Source of the DNA: Flavobacterium sp. JAD_PAG50586_2
GTDB lineage: Bacteria; Bacteroidota; Bacteroidia; Flavobacteriales; Flavobacteriaceae
Length of the DNA: 64,000 nt
Direction of reading: 5' to 3'
Assembly: GCA_023213215.1 (NCBI GenBank)
Contig: CP096136.1
Location: 3,572,724 to 3,636,723 of the forward strand
Every line of letters starts with the position of its first letter. Position 1 is the first letter of the stretch. The position numbers and the translations under genes are program-made. Positions 36,638 to 46,756 of this stretch are shown here, piece by piece. The notes under the pieces are model-generated. The model worked only from the letters and a program-made list of their open reading frames with translations, did no database searches and was not told the origin of the DNA.

Positions 36638-36781
36638 TTAATTAGCAATAGTGTCGAAGCTCATATTACCAACTTTTACGATATTCAATGCACAAGAATA
36701 TTGAAGTATTAAACGTATAGTTTCTTTTTTTGGTAACATTTTTTTGGGTGCTAATTTTCTTTTAGAGTAAAGTTTTGCCAT
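36638..36781 (-). CDS. 47-residue basic protein downstream of the sigma factor
   Basis: ATG at 36779-36781, stop at 36638-36640. The product begins MAKLYSKRKLAPKKMLPKKE and ends VGNMSFDTIAN. It is basic at the N-terminus with a hydrophobic centre (LILQYSCALNIV), 61 bases after the ECF sigma gene on the same strand. I recall similar short proteins beside this sigma factor in Flavobacterium but cannot prove conservation. The bacterial-looking composition and the terminator beyond it support a real gene. Confidence 0.6.
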   Translation of the reverse strand: MAKLYSKRKLAPKKMLPKKETIRLILQYSCALNIVKVGNMSFDTIAN

Positions 36782-36842
36782 ATAAAAATCTGGTTTGGTT
36801 TTAGATATTTATATAATAACGCAAAAAATTACTTATTATTGC

Positions 36843-37429
36843 CTAAGAGGGTAAATAAATTTGATTTTTCTCTATTACCTTTCTTAAATTAGTTATAGCA
36901 TAACGCATTCTTCCTAAGGTAGTATTAACACTAACGCCAGTTATATCGGCTATTTCCTTGAAACTCATGTCCGAATAATAACGCATCATTAGCACTTCTT
37001 TTTGATCCTGAGGAAGTTTCTGGATTATCTTTTTTAAATCGATATCAACCTGATTTTTGATTAATTCCTTTTCAATATTAGGCGAATTATCGGTAATGGA
37101 AGAAAATATAGAATACTCTTCTGTATCCCTTTTCATGTACATTTTTTTGTCGTTACGGAATTTGTCTACGATAAGATTGTTCGCGATACGCAAAACCCAT
37201 GACAAAAACTTACCTTCTTCATTGTAGTACTTTTTACTTTTTAAAGTATGTATTACCTTAAAAAAGTTTCCTGAAAAATATCTTCCGTAAGATCGCGGTC
37301 AGAAACTTTAGAATATATGTAACCGTAAATTTTTGATTGGTGCCTTTCAACAAGGATTGCCAAAGCGTTTTCATCGCCAGCAATGTAATTGTTAACTAAT
37401 ATCGCATCAGGGAGTTGCATTTTTGCCAT
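36843..37429 (-). CDS. ECF RNA polymerase sigma factor, frameshifted
   Basis: About 195-residue sigma-70 family factor. The start at 37429 gives MAKMQLPDAILVNNYIAGDE and region 2 (DLTEDIFQETF, then FLSWVLRIANNLIVDKFR). Region 4 is the HTH DMSFKEIADITGVSVNTTLG. The frame breaks in the A6 run 37260-37265 inside region 2; one extra base joins ETF to KVIHTLKSKKYYNEEGKF. No anti-sigma gene is adjacent, unlike FecI-type SusC regulators. It has a near-perfect promoter upstream. Confidence 0.88.
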
Positions 37430-37526
37430 AACATTACCTTTTAGTAAGGGTTAAAAAAAAGATTTTTAATCTAAAAAGTAATTGTTTATCTATAGGCTAA
37501 TGCTGTTTTTGTGTGTTAATTATAAC

Positions 37527-37557
37527 CAAATGTAGAACAATTTTGGAATAAAACAAA
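37527..37557 (-). promoter_or_regulatory. Promoter TTTG-N19-TACATTTG of the sigma gene
   Basis: On the minus strand both Bacteroidota elements are exact: TTTG (37554-37557) and TACATTTG (37527-37534), 19 bases apart. The -7 box is 97 bases before the ATG, leaving a long leader. The rest of 37430-37682 shows no gene. Confidence 0.75.
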
Positions 37558-37682
37558 TTTTTTTCAAAAATATAGTTAAAATTAAGTTATTCTTTAGTTT
37601 ATTTTGACGGTTATCGGATATTTTATACCATTTGTCTATCCAAAGGTAAATAAAGTCAGCTTGTTATATTTCTTTTAATCTA

Positions 37683-38444
37683 CTATTGATAGACCTTGAC
37701 ATAATCAATTACAAACTGTTGCGGAAAAATAGTATTATCTACATCATGTCCTCCAAAATTTCCTCCTACAGCTGTGTTGATGATGAAGAAAAATGGTTGG
37801 TTAAATGGCCAAACATCTTCGTTTTTAACTTCTGGATTGAATGTATAAACTAAACGTTCATCTACAAAGAACTCCATTTTATCTTTTGTCCACTCGACAG
37901 CATATACGTGAAAACCCTCTTCAATGTTTTTGATCTCAGTCTTTTTTGAATTTACGGAATTGCCATGGCTATCCTGAGTATGCAAAGTGGTATACACCTG
38001 ATGTGGTTCTCTTCCGACATATTCCAATATGTCTATCTCTCCGCTTTTAGGCCAGCCTACTTTTGATATATTCGAGCCAAGCATCCAAAATGCCGGCCAT
38101 ATTCCCTTACCTATCGGCAGTTTTGCCCTAGCCTCCATTCTACCGTATTGGAATTCCTTTTTCCCGGCAGTGGTAATTCGGGTTGATGTGTATTTATCTC
38201 CTTCTTTATTGATGTTGATTATTAGATTTCCGTCCTTAAGGATATGATTTTTATCGGTATAGAGTTGTTTCTCATTGTTTCCCCAACCACAATTATTTGG
38301 GCAACCGTCTCCATATTCAAAGTTCCATACTTTTTCATTCAACGTTTTTCCATTAAAGTTTTCTTCCCAGACAAGTTTACGTTGAGCCTGTTGGGCAAAT
38401 CCAACTGAGGTTGAGATAATTACTCCAAGTAAAAGATTTTTCAT
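37683..38444 (-). CDS. GH16 family beta-glucanase (laminarinase)
   Basis: 253 residues with an N-terminal signal (MKNLLLGVIISTSVGFA) and no lipobox. A single GH16 catalytic domain follows, with the motif EIDILEYVGREPHQ; its two glutamates and the aspartate between them are the nucleophile, acid/base and helper. Family members cleave beta-1,3-glucan such as laminarin. It is the last gene of the PUL, four bases after the GH3 stop, and probably acts in the periplasm. Confidence 0.9.
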   Translation of the reverse strand: MKNLLLGVIISTSVGFAQQAQRKLVWEENFNGKTLNEKVWNFEYGDGCPNNCGWGNNEKQLYTDKNHILKDGNLIININKEGDKYTSTRITTAGKKEFQYGRMEARAKLPIGKGIWPAFWMLGSNISKVGWPKSGEIDILEYVGREPHQVYTTLHTQDSHGNSVNSKKTEIKNIEEGFHVYAVEWTKDKMEFFVDERLVYTFNPEVKNEDVWPFNQPFFFIINTAVGGNFGGHDVDNTIFPQQFVIDYVKVYQ

Positions 38445-38448
38445 GGTA

Positions 38449-40681
38449 TTATTTAGTTAATTCAAAAATACTCTTTAAACGAATATCTGCTGATGAAGCA
38501 CCAATCATTAATTCAAATTCTCCAGCTTCAGCATCCCATTTCAGGTCTTTATTAAAGAAAGATAACTTTTCCTTATCAATAATGAATTTTATAGTTTTGG
38601 ATTCACCTACTTCAAGTTTGATTTTCTGGAAATCCTTTAATTCCAATATCGGACGTACCACCGAAGCAAACTTATCCTGAAGATACAACTGAACCACTTC
38701 TTCTCCGGCATATTTCCCAGTATTCCTTATAGTCGCAGAAACCTCGATAGTTTCATTATCTTTCATTTTCGATTTCGATAATTTCAAATCCTTATACTCA
38801 AAAGTAGTATAACTCAATCCGAAACCAAAAGGAAACTTTGGCGAATTCGATAAATCAATATAGGCTGATTTGTATACTTTATCTTCGTTAATTGAAGGCC
38901 TTCCAGTACTGAAATGATTGTAATAGATTGGAATCTGTCCTTCTTCCCTTGGGAAAGACATTGGCAATTTCCCAGACGGATTGTAATCGCCAAAAAGAAC
39001 ATCAGCAATTGCGTTTCCAGCTTCCGAACCCAGCCACCAAGTATAAACAATTGTTGGCATATTATCAGCGGTCCAATTGAAAACCAAAGGTCTTCCTGCA
39101 TTAATTAAGATTACAATTGGTTTACCTGTTTTTTGTAATTCTTTTATCAAATCTTCCTGAACGCCAGGCAAATGAATATTGCTTCGGCTTTTAGCTTCAC
39201 CACTCATGTTCCAACGTTCGCCGATGCTTAAAATCACAACATCTGATTGCTTGGCAACATCAATAGCTTCCTGAAACCCTGCTCTGCTCATGTTTTCAAT
39301 TCCGCAACCTTTAGCATATAATAGTTTGGTGCTCTTACCCATTTTTCGCTCCATTCCTTCCCATTGGGAAACGATAAAAGTTGAATCAACATCTTTTAAA
39401 TCCACAGCCCAAAAACCATGATTGGCTCTTTTTAACTTTACCATCGGACCAATTAATCCAATTGTTTTGGTTTCTTTGGAAAGTGGTAATATACTTTTAT
39501 CGTTCTTTAATAAAACAATACTTTTCTCAGCAACTTCTTTAGCAATTCTGGTATGCTCTGGATTATTCAGTTCTTTGTTTTGAAGTTCTTTGCTACAATA
39601 TCTGAAAGGATCGTCAAATAAACCCAATTCAAATTTCTTGCGAAGTATACGTCTTACGGCTTCATCTACTACGGCAATCGGAACCTTATTTTCCTTTACC
39701 AATTGCACTAAATGATCGTTATAGGCATTGCCTTCCATATCCATATCGTTTCCGGCAAGGATTGCTTTTTGGGCAGCATCTTTTTTATCCGGAGAATATC
39801 CGTGCGCCACCATTTCTGAGATGGAACCCCAATCAGAAACAATAAATCCTTTAAAACCCCATTTGTTTTTTAGTATATCGGTTTGAATATATTTATTGGC
39901 TGAAGCCGGAATTCCGTTTATATCATTGAAAGAATTCATAAATGTTGCCGCACCGGCATCTACAGCAGCTTTGAATGGAGGCAGATAGGTTTCCCACAAC
40001 ATCCTGTCGCTCATATCAACCGAATTATAATCACGTCCGCCAACAGCAGCGCCATAAGCAGCAAAATGTTTGGCACAAGCCATAACCGAATTCAGATCGC
40101 CCAATTTATTTCCCTGAAAACCTTTTACACGGGCAAAAGCAATTTTAGATCCTAAATAAGTATCCTCGCCTGCTCCTTCCATAACGCGTCCCCAACGTGG
40201 ATCACGGGAAATATCAACCATCGGAGCAAATGTCCAATGAATTCCTGATGCAGCAGCTTCAGTAGCAGCTACTCTTGCAGAAAGTTCCATCGCCGCTAAA
40301 TCCCAACTCTGCTGCTTCCGCTAACGGAATTGGAAAAGTCGTTTTGTGGCCGTGAATGACATCCAAACCAAATAATAACGGAATTTTCAAACGCGACTGC
40401 ATTGCCAATTCCTGGTACTGACGCGTATATTGATAGCCTATAATATTCAGCATCGAACCAATTCTTCCGGCTTTGATTTCGGATTGTTTATTTGGATTAA
40501 TAGTCAACGGACCAGTTATGGTATTGTCGCCAGAATATTGATTAAGTTGTCCTACTTTTTCTTCCAAAGTCATTTTCTTCAACAATTCATCTACCTTTTG
40601 ATTGGTAGTTTTTTGTTGGGAGAACCCTAAAAATGAAGCGGTTAATAATAAGGCTGTGATTGTATTCTTCATATTCTTCAT
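38449..40681 (-). CDS. bglX: GH3 beta-glucosidase (BglX-like), frameshifted
   Basis: About 743-residue exported exo-beta-glucosidase removing glucose from oligosaccharides. The N-terminal part (signal MKNTITALLLTASFLGFSQQ, then LLFGLDVIHGHKTTFPIPLA) is open only to about 40309. The rest (MELSARVAATEAAASGIHWT, nucleophile Asp in GFIVSDWGSISEM, a GH3 C-terminal domain, and a fibronectin-like tail) continues in the next frame. One surplus base in the repeat-like CTGCTGC (40309-40315) explains the break; removing it joins PLAEAA to SWDLAAMELSAR. Fourth enzyme gene of the PUL. Confidence 0.88.
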
Positions 40682-40704
40682 ATTCCTAATTCTATTTTTT
40701 TTGA

Positions 40705-42474
40705 TTATTTTGGATGATTGAACTCGATATAGTTGAGATTAAATTTTCCTTTTTCAAAGTAAATCCTAATTTTATTTTCTCCTGCTTTTAAAGCGACAGT
40801 TCCCAATGATAAAGTTGTCCATTTTGAATTTCCACCAGAAGCCGGAAGTGCAGTTGATTTAGAAAGTTGTTTCCCATTTTCGTCGACTAAATAAACTTTG
40901 CCATTAGTGCTTTCATTAGAATAACGAATCGAAACATCATACGTTTTGGATTTATCAGCATTAATTGTATACTGAAGCCATTCTCCGTCTTCTATAAAAC
41001 TAACATTGTATCCGTTAGAGACTTTGTCCTTACATTTTTGGATATCTACACCGTCATTCCGCATTTGATTGCCACTATTCCACTCTGTTCTTTTAGTAGT
41101 GGAAACCCAAAGATTCTGATAATCGGTATCTGAATAAGCCTCATTAATTGGTCCCAAATCATATTCGGTTGCGAATACTTTTCCCGGAACTGAATGTTTT
41201 TTAAAAGATTTGGTTTTTACAGAATTTACCTGTCGAAACATGGCGTCAATAACATCGTGTTTTATGATTACGTTTTCGATTTTGTAATTTTCAGCCAATT
41301 GCATTAAGATTGATTTTGCTTCTTCAACCGAAGGTTTGTTTTTTCCGTCTTTCCAGTATTTAAGAAGTTTGTCGTATCCTTTTGGTTCTTTAACAGAAGT
41401 AACTCCCGCGATATTTTCGATTTTTTTCATAGGCCAAAATGCCCAACCAATATTGTTGGATTCTACCAATTTCAGAACTTCCTGAAACCACACATTCGAA
41501 TTCTCGCCGCTTTCTCCAAGCCAGATGGGAACATTATGTTCTTTCCTCAGGTTCATAATATCCTGAATGGTTGCCGTGTCATTATTACTCCAATATTTAT
41601 GGAAACTCAATGCCATATTTTCATCCCAAAGCGGAAACATTCCTTTGTAATTATTTCCCCAGCAGTTACCTTCAATGATAACTAAATGATTAGTGTCAAC
41701 TTCTCGAATTGCTTTTGTAATTCGCATTTGCAGAGCACGCAAAGGCTCATTTTTGGTTTCATCACAACCATTTTGATTGGTTCCGGAAAAATTCCAATTT
41801 GGTTCATTGATGATATCGTATCCTCCAATCCAGGCATTGTCTTTATAACGTTCCGCTATTTTTTTCCAGAAGGCTACCATTTTATCCTGATTCGCTGTGC
41901 TTTGCCAAAGAGATGGCTTGGATGTGTCGTAATCGGAAATATTGGCATCCATTCCCTGTCCACCAGGTGCAGCGTGAAGATCTAAAATGAGATAGATTTT
42001 GTTGGCTGTACACCAATTCAATAAATCATCGGTCATTTTAAATCCTTCCTCTAGCCAGGTATTTTCACCTTTTACTGGTTCTAACTCAATCGGCAATGTA
42101 TATAAATTATAATGCATCGGCAAACGAATGGAATTGAATCCCCAAGCAGCTAATGAATCTACATCGCGTTTGGTAAGTCCGTTTTCTTTATAGGCATTGT
42201 AAAATTCAGTGGTATTTTTTTCTCCGATTAAATCGGTAATCTTTTGCCTAATCTGGTATTGTGGTCCGGCAAAGTCCGCTGTTTTCAACATATAGCCTTC
42301 CTGAACCATTAAGCCTCCTATTCCGAGTCCGCGCAAAAGGACATTATTTCCTTGACCATCTACAATTTTTTGTCCGTCACGATGCAAAAAACCTTGACTA
42401 GAAGAAGTCGTTGTAACAAACATGAAAAGCACAAATAGACTTCTTCCAATCAGTATAAGGTTATTTTTTATCAT
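40705..42474 (-). CDS. GH5 family glycoside hydrolase with C-terminal CBM6-like domain
   Basis: 589 residues, secreted (signal to about residue 25). The GH5 barrel (about 30-400) shows the acid/base Glu in DIINEPNWNF and the nucleophile Glu in IWLGESGENSN. A linker and a jelly-roll CBM6/35-like domain (about 450-589: DGEWLQYTINADKSKTYDVS, ending KFNLNYIEFNHP) follow. The subfamily cannot be fixed from sequence; a beta-glucan endo-activity fits the neighbours. Placed between GH30 and GH3, 12 and 23 bases from them. Confidence 0.87.
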   Translation of the reverse strand: MIKNNLILIGRSLFVLFMFVTTTSSSQGFLHRDGQKIVDGQGNNVLLRGLGIGGLMVQEGYMLKTADFAGPQYQIRQKITDLIGEKNTTEFYNAYKENGLTKRDVDSLAAWGFNSIRLPMHYNLYTLPIELEPVKGENTWLEEGFKMTDDLLNWCTANKIYLILDLHAAPGGQGMDANISDYDTSKPSLWQSTANQDKMVAFWKKIAERYKDNAWIGGYDIINEPNWNFSGTNQNGCDETKNEPLRALQMRITKAIREVDTNHLVIIEGNCWGNNYKGMFPLWDENMALSFHKYWSNNDTATIQDIMNLRKEHNVPIWLGESGENSNVWFQEVLKLVESNNIGWAFWPMKKIENIAGVTSVKEPKGYDKLLKYWKDGKNKPSVEEAKSILMQLAENYKIENVIIKHDVIDAMFRQVNSVKTKSFKKHSVPGKVFATEYDLGPINEAYSDTDYQNLWVSTTKRTEWNSGNQMRNDGVDIQKCKDKVSNGYNVSFIEDGEWLQYTINADKSKTYDVSIRYSNESTNGKVYLVDENGKQLSKSTALPASGGNSKWTTLSLGTVALKAGENKIRIYFEKGKFNLNYIEFNHPK

Positions 42475-42486
42475 TTGGCAAAGAGT

Positions 42487-43944
42487 TTAATAGACTAAAG
42501 TTTGTATTGCATTTGGCAGGATGGTCACTTCAGCTGCAGTATTTCCAACACATAAATTATATGTGATTTTAGTATTACTTTGGTTCATAACCACGGTTAC
42601 AACCTTCCCATCATTGTTTAAAAATGAAGTAGTAAGCAACTGGCTTCTGCTTGCAGCACTGCTGATCCTTTTGGCTCCTTTATCAATAAATTTAGAAAAG
42701 TGGCCAATGTAATAATAGGATGGTGTATAAATCAATTCACCTGTTGTTGTGTCAGAATGAATTGGAGCAAAGCAGAAATTCTTAACATGGTTTGGTCCAC
42801 CATTTTCATCCAATAAAATATTCCAATCTGTCCAGGCTACAGTTCCGTTATTGAAATCGTTAATCATTGATTTACCGTAGCGTTCTCCGTTTTTCCAAAG
42901 CTGGATATTCTTAGGGTCGAATTTATCATTACAACCTTCAGTAAACATTAGATTTTTATTTGGATACATTTCATTAACTTTTCCAACATTGTCATACATC
43001 TGATCGCCCCCACTCCAGTCTTCGTACCAGTGAAAACCAATTCCCCACACATATTGACTTGCCTGTGGATCTTCGAGGATTGTATTGGCGCGTTGAAGTA
43101 AAAGATCACGGTTATGATCCCAAACAGTTATTTTCTTATCACCTAAACCCGCTTTTTTCAGCGTTGGCCCAAGATAATTCTTAAGAAAATCCCTTTCATC
43201 TGCTGCAGAGAATATACAGGATTCCCATGTTTGTTTCGCCATAGGCTCGTTTTGAACCGTTAAACCCCAAACCGGAATTCCTTCCTTCTGTAATGCGTTA
43301 ATATATTTCACATAATAATTTGCCCACGACTGATTGAACTCTGGCAAGAGCTTTCCGCCGTGCAACATATCATTATTATCCTTCATAAAGGCTGGAGGTG
43401 ACCAAGGACTAATGTATAGAGTTGCCTCTTTTCCTACAGCAGCCAACGCCTTTTTTATCAATGGGATTTTGTATTGCCTGTCAGGATCGATGTTGAAAGT
43501 CTTTAGTTCTTTATCTCCTTCTTTAACATAGGTGTAGGAATTAGAACTGAAATCACAACTGTTCATATTGGTTCGAAGCAACGTGTATCCAATTCCTTTA
43601 TTTTTGGAATAGTAGGCATCTAAAAATTCCTGCTGTTTTGCCGGAGATAGTTTGGCAAAAACTTCGGCACTGGCATCTGTTATTGCACCTCCGATTCCCA
43701 AAAAAGTTTGGTACTTCTTATCTGGATTAACAAAAATACAGGTCTGGGTTTCAAGAGGTTGTTTCAATTCCTGAAAATATAAATCGGTTGTTTTGGACAA
43801 ACGCAGTTTGGTACTGTCCGCAGAAGTATATACTGTTACTACCTTATTCTTTGTTGAAAAAGGGAGCATCTTAAGCTGCACTTTCTTTTGAGAGAAAGCA
43901 ACTGATGTTGTTATTAAAAAAAGGAGGGTTATCTTTTTACTCAT
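42487..43944 (-). CDS. GH30 family beta-glucanase/glucosidase, first copy
   Basis: 485 residues with a signal peptide and no lipobox (MSKKITLLFLITTSVAFSQKK), so likely periplasmic. The GH30 TIM barrel plus beta-side domain has acid/base Glu in LTVQNEPMAKQTWESC and nucleophile Glu in LMFTEGCNDK. The family spans glucosylceramidases and beta-1,6-glucanases; the locus favours beta-1,6-glucan side branches. The second GH30 next to it is a lipoprotein, so the pair probably divides surface and periplasmic steps. Confidence 0.9.
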   Translation of the reverse strand: MSKKITLLFLITTSVAFSQKKVQLKMLPFSTKNKVVTVYTSADSTKLRLSKTTDLYFQELKQPLETQTCIFVNPDKKYQTFLGIGGAITDASAEVFAKLSPAKQQEFLDAYYSKNKGIGYTLLRTNMNSCDFSSNSYTYVKEGDKELKTFNIDPDRQYKIPLIKKALAAVGKEATLYISPWSPPAFMKDNNDMLHGGKLLPEFNQSWANYYVKYINALQKEGIPVWGLTVQNEPMAKQTWESCIFSAADERDFLKNYLGPTLKKAGLGDKKITVWDHNRDLLLQRANTILEDPQASQYVWGIGFHWYEDWSGGDQMYDNVGKVNEMYPNKNLMFTEGCNDKFDPKNIQLWKNGERYGKSMINDFNNGTVAWTDWNILLDENGGPNHVKNFCFAPIHSDTTTGELIYTPSYYYIGHFSKFIDKGAKRISSAASRSQLLTTSFLNNDGKVVTVVMNQSNTKITYNLCVGNTAAEVTILPNAIQTLVY

Positions 43945-44030
43945 GCTAATTATTTTTTTGTATTCGCCACCCGAACCTTTTGTCGAATTGACGCAGTAAT
44001 CTTCGATTTAATCTTTAATGTATTATTATT

Positions 44031-45473
44031 TTACCAAACAAACGTTCCGACTGAGCCTGCTTCCAAAGAAACTGCAACCCATTCTCCGTTATATTTAATA
44101 TTGAAAACCTGAGGTGTAGTACCATCATTTTCAGCGATTAGCACTTTTTTATTTGCCGGAGTTTTAAAGGCAACTGTATTAATGCTACCTACTTGTGAAG
44201 AAGTAATCCTAACAGAACCTGCCGGAACAAATTTAGAGGCATGTGCTATAATATAGTAACCAACATTTTTTTCGTAACTAGTGCTACCGTTTATGGTAAT
44301 CGCTCCTTTACAGGTAGTACAACCTCCTGGAGTGTGTGGACCAAATCCGGCATTATTGGCCAAATTCCATTCTAAAGCGGTCTTGCTCCAATTACGCATA
44401 GATCCAATGATTACATTTTTGATATGCCATTTTAAATCACCATCAAAACTTCCTGTTGATGCTGTATATTGTTCAGTAAAATATAAATTTTTACCGGGAA
44501 AAGCATTGTGAACTGTGCTTAAGGCAGAAATATCTCCAGCATATAAATGAAATGCGGAGCCATCTACAAAAGGATTGGCAGCAGCATCAGATAATACGGT
44601 AATTGGATAACTTGGCATGTCACAATTATGATCGTACGCTACAATTTTAGTAGTCAATCCTGCCGTTTGAAAAGCTGGTCCTAAGTTTGTTTTTATAAAT
44701 TCGGCCTGCTGCAAAGCGGTCATCGACAAGCTTGGATTATTTCCAGGATGCAAAGGTTCATTTTGAGGTGTGATGGCATCTATACGAATACCTTCCAGTT
44801 GCATTTTCTGAATATATTTTACAAAATATTGGGCATAAACGCCATAATACTGCGGTTGTAAAGAACCTCCAATGGTACTATTATTGTCTTTCATCCAAAC
44901 CGGCGGAGACCAAGGTGTGGCCATTATTTTGATATTTGGATTAATAAGCAAAATATCTTTAAGCAATTGAATTAGTTGTGCATCAGGTGCTAAACTAAAA
45001 TTAGCCAAAGTTAAATCTGTTTGTCCAGTCGGCATGTCATCATAAGAAAAAACAGTACTGTTCAAATCGGATGCACCAATGCTGATTCTTAGATAATTAA
45101 CGGAAATAGCATTAGTTGCTGAACTGAAAAGCTCCTGCAGTAATTCTTGTTTTTTTGCTGTTGACAATGTATTGATAACCTCGGCACTTCCACCTGTAAG
45201 GGTATAACCAAAGCCGTCAATTGTTTGATAGGTCTGTGAATCACTTACCTCAATATTTGGATATATATTAGTGCTGTTGTTAAAAGCTAATATGGTGGTT
45301 TGTTTTTCTAATTTAGCGGTTCCATTACCTTTCGTTAACCAAAAATCGACTTCGTTAGTTGTAGGATTTGGATTTGGATCCGGATTTGAGCCTTCAGAAG
45401 ACGAAGCGCAACTCAATGAAGCACCCAACAAGAAGACAGAAAAAAGTGTTTGTATTTTTTTATTTCTTAGCAT
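44031..45473 (-). CDS. GH30 family endo-beta-glucanase lipoprotein, second copy
   Basis: 480 residues, lipoprotein (lipobox LGASLSC, Cys22) with a Pro/Asn linker (SNPDPNPNPTTNEVDF), likely displayed on the outer membrane. GH30 catalytic glutamates are in AITPQNEPLHPGNNPS and LYFTEQYTAST. It is paralogous to the copy at 42487 but diverged over its length. The 127-base gap upstream to the GH16 contains a hairpin at 45537-45566. Confidence 0.9.
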   Translation of the reverse strand: MLRNKKIQTLFSVFLLGASLSCASSSEGSNPDPNPNPTTNEVDFWLTKGNGTAKLEKQTTILAFNNSTNIYPNIEVSDSQTYQTIDGFGYTLTGGSAEVINTLSTAKKQELLQELFSSATNAISVNYLRISIGASDLNSTVFSYDDMPTGQTDLTLANFSLAPDAQLIQLLKDILLINPNIKIMATPWSPPVWMKDNNSTIGGSLQPQYYGVYAQYFVKYIQKMQLEGIRIDAITPQNEPLHPGNNPSLSMTALQQAEFIKTNLGPAFQTAGLTTKIVAYDHNCDMPSYPITVLSDAAANPFVDGSAFHLYAGDISALSTVHNAFPGKNLYFTEQYTASTGSFDGDLKWHIKNVIIGSMRNWSKTALEWNLANNAGFGPHTPGGCTTCKGAITINGSTSYEKNVGYYIIAHASKFVPAGSVRITSSQVGSINTVAFKTPANKKVLIAENDGTTPQVFNIKYNGEWVAVSLEAGSVGTFVW

Positions 45474-45536
45474 TTGTTTTAGATATATGGAGCAATTTGT
45501 ATTTTTATAAGCTTGTTGTTTGTCAAATTTCCAACT

Positions 45537-45566
45537 TAGCTTCTACCGTATGAAGAATAGAAGCTA
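45537..45566. other. Intercistronic hairpin between GH16 and GH30
   Basis: Perfect 9-bp stem TAGCTTCTA / TAGAAGCTA with a 12-base loop in the spacer after the GH16 stop. No U run follows, so it is more likely an mRNA stability or processing element than a terminator. Confidence 0.6.
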
Positions 45567-45600
45567 TCGTTGGATTACTAAATAACTCAAACAAAATTTA

Positions 45601-46686
45601 TTAATGAAAAACGTGGATGTAATCAACTTCCATTGTAGCGGCTGTAACAGCTGGATCTACAGCTCCTCCAAAATTTCCGCCCATGGCACAATTAAAGATG
45701 AAGAAGAACGGATTATTGAAAGGCAGTCCACTACTATTATTAAATGTATAATACACCACATTATCTACATAAAATTTTATAGTAGTGGATGACCATTCAA
45801 CTGAATAAAGATGAAATTGTGTTGTTACATTTGGAATAATTACTGTACCCGAATCCGAATTACCTCCTGAATGACCAGGATGATGCAGAGAACCGTGAAT
45901 TTTGTTAAGGTCATTTCCAACATGTTCCATGATATCAATCTCTCCGCAAGCCGGCCAGGCATTAGTTTCATAATTGGCTCCAAGCATCCATAATGCAGGC
46001 CAGGTACCACCACCAGCCGGAAGTTTTGCTCTAATATCAACTCTTCCGTACTTTAAAGTGAATTTATTTTTGGTTACAATCCTGGCAGATGTATAATTGC
46101 TGCCATTGTAGACTTCCTTTAACAGATTAATTTTTAAAACACCACCCTGAACTATTACATTCTCGGGTCTGCTTGTGTAATATTGCACTTCATTATTACC
46201 CCAACCTCCTGCGCCAATCTCGTAACTCCATTTAGAAGGATCAGGCGCACCATCAGTGTTAAATTCATCAGCCCATGCCATCGTTGAAATAACATAAACC
46301 GTAATTACCTTAGATGTTGAAATGAATTTAGTCCCATTATACGCAGATACATATATTGTATAGCTATTTGTTCCGCTTTGAGTAAACGTATGGCTAAAGA
46401 TTCCAGTTGTTGAATTTATGGTTGTGGTCCCAATCAAAATTTTATACGAAGTCACATTATCAGCTGAGACGCTGAAATTAACTACACCACTTCCGTCACC
46501 ATTCGGATTGGAGGCCGTAGTACCTACAATTTCATGATTTACAATTAAATTAGTTGGCGTATCGTCTTCGCCTCCACTTCCACTGCCACCACTGCTGCAA
46601 TTGAAGCATAAAAATATAACAGCTAAAGCGAAAAATTTATAGAAAAAATGAAGGCCTTTTGAGGGGTGACTATATTTCAAAACCAT
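45601..46686 (-). CDS. GH16 beta-glucanase lipoprotein with N-terminal PKD-like domain
   Basis: 361 residues. Lipoprotein signal (IFLCFNC), then a Gly/Ser/Glu linker, a PKD/Ig-like domain (about 45-130) and a GH16 domain (about 135-361) with catalytic EIDIMEHVGNDLNK. The PKD part (PTNLIVNHEIVG, NPNGDGSGVVNFSVSA) is strikingly similar to the glycan-binding lipoprotein at 46757, suggesting a shared, duplicated module. Likely the surface endo-beta-1,3-glucanase of the locus; 70 bases after the binding-protein gene. Confidence 0.9.
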   Translation of the reverse strand: MVLKYSHPSKGLHFFYKFFALAVIFLCFNCSSGGSGSGGEDDTPTNLIVNHEIVGTTASNPNGDGSGVVNFSVSADNVTSYKILIGTTTINSTTGIFSHTFTQSGTNSYTIYVSAYNGTKFISTSKVITVYVISTMAWADEFNTDGAPDPSKWSYEIGAGGWGNNEVQYYTSRPENVIVQGGVLKINLLKEVYNGSNYTSARIVTKNKFTLKYGRVDIRAKLPAGGGTWPALWMLGANYETNAWPACGEIDIMEHVGNDLNKIHGSLHHPGHSGGNSDSGTVIIPNVTTQFHLYSVEWSSTTIKFYVDNVVYYTFNNSSGLPFNNPFFFIFNCAMGGNFGGAVDPAVTAATMEVDYIHVFH

Positions 46687-46716
46687 GTTGTTTTTTTAGT
46701 TAATTGAGAGATAATT

Positions 46717-46746
46717 AGCCACAGGAACGTTAAAATCCCTGTGGCT
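46717..46746. other. Intercistronic hairpin after the binding-protein genes
   Basis: AGCCACAGG pairs exactly with CCTGTGGCT across a 12-base loop. It lies between the SusC/D/binding block and the enzyme block, with no strong U run, and so is a candidate partial terminator or processing site. Confidence 0.65.
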
Positions 46747-46756
46747 TATTTAAAAA

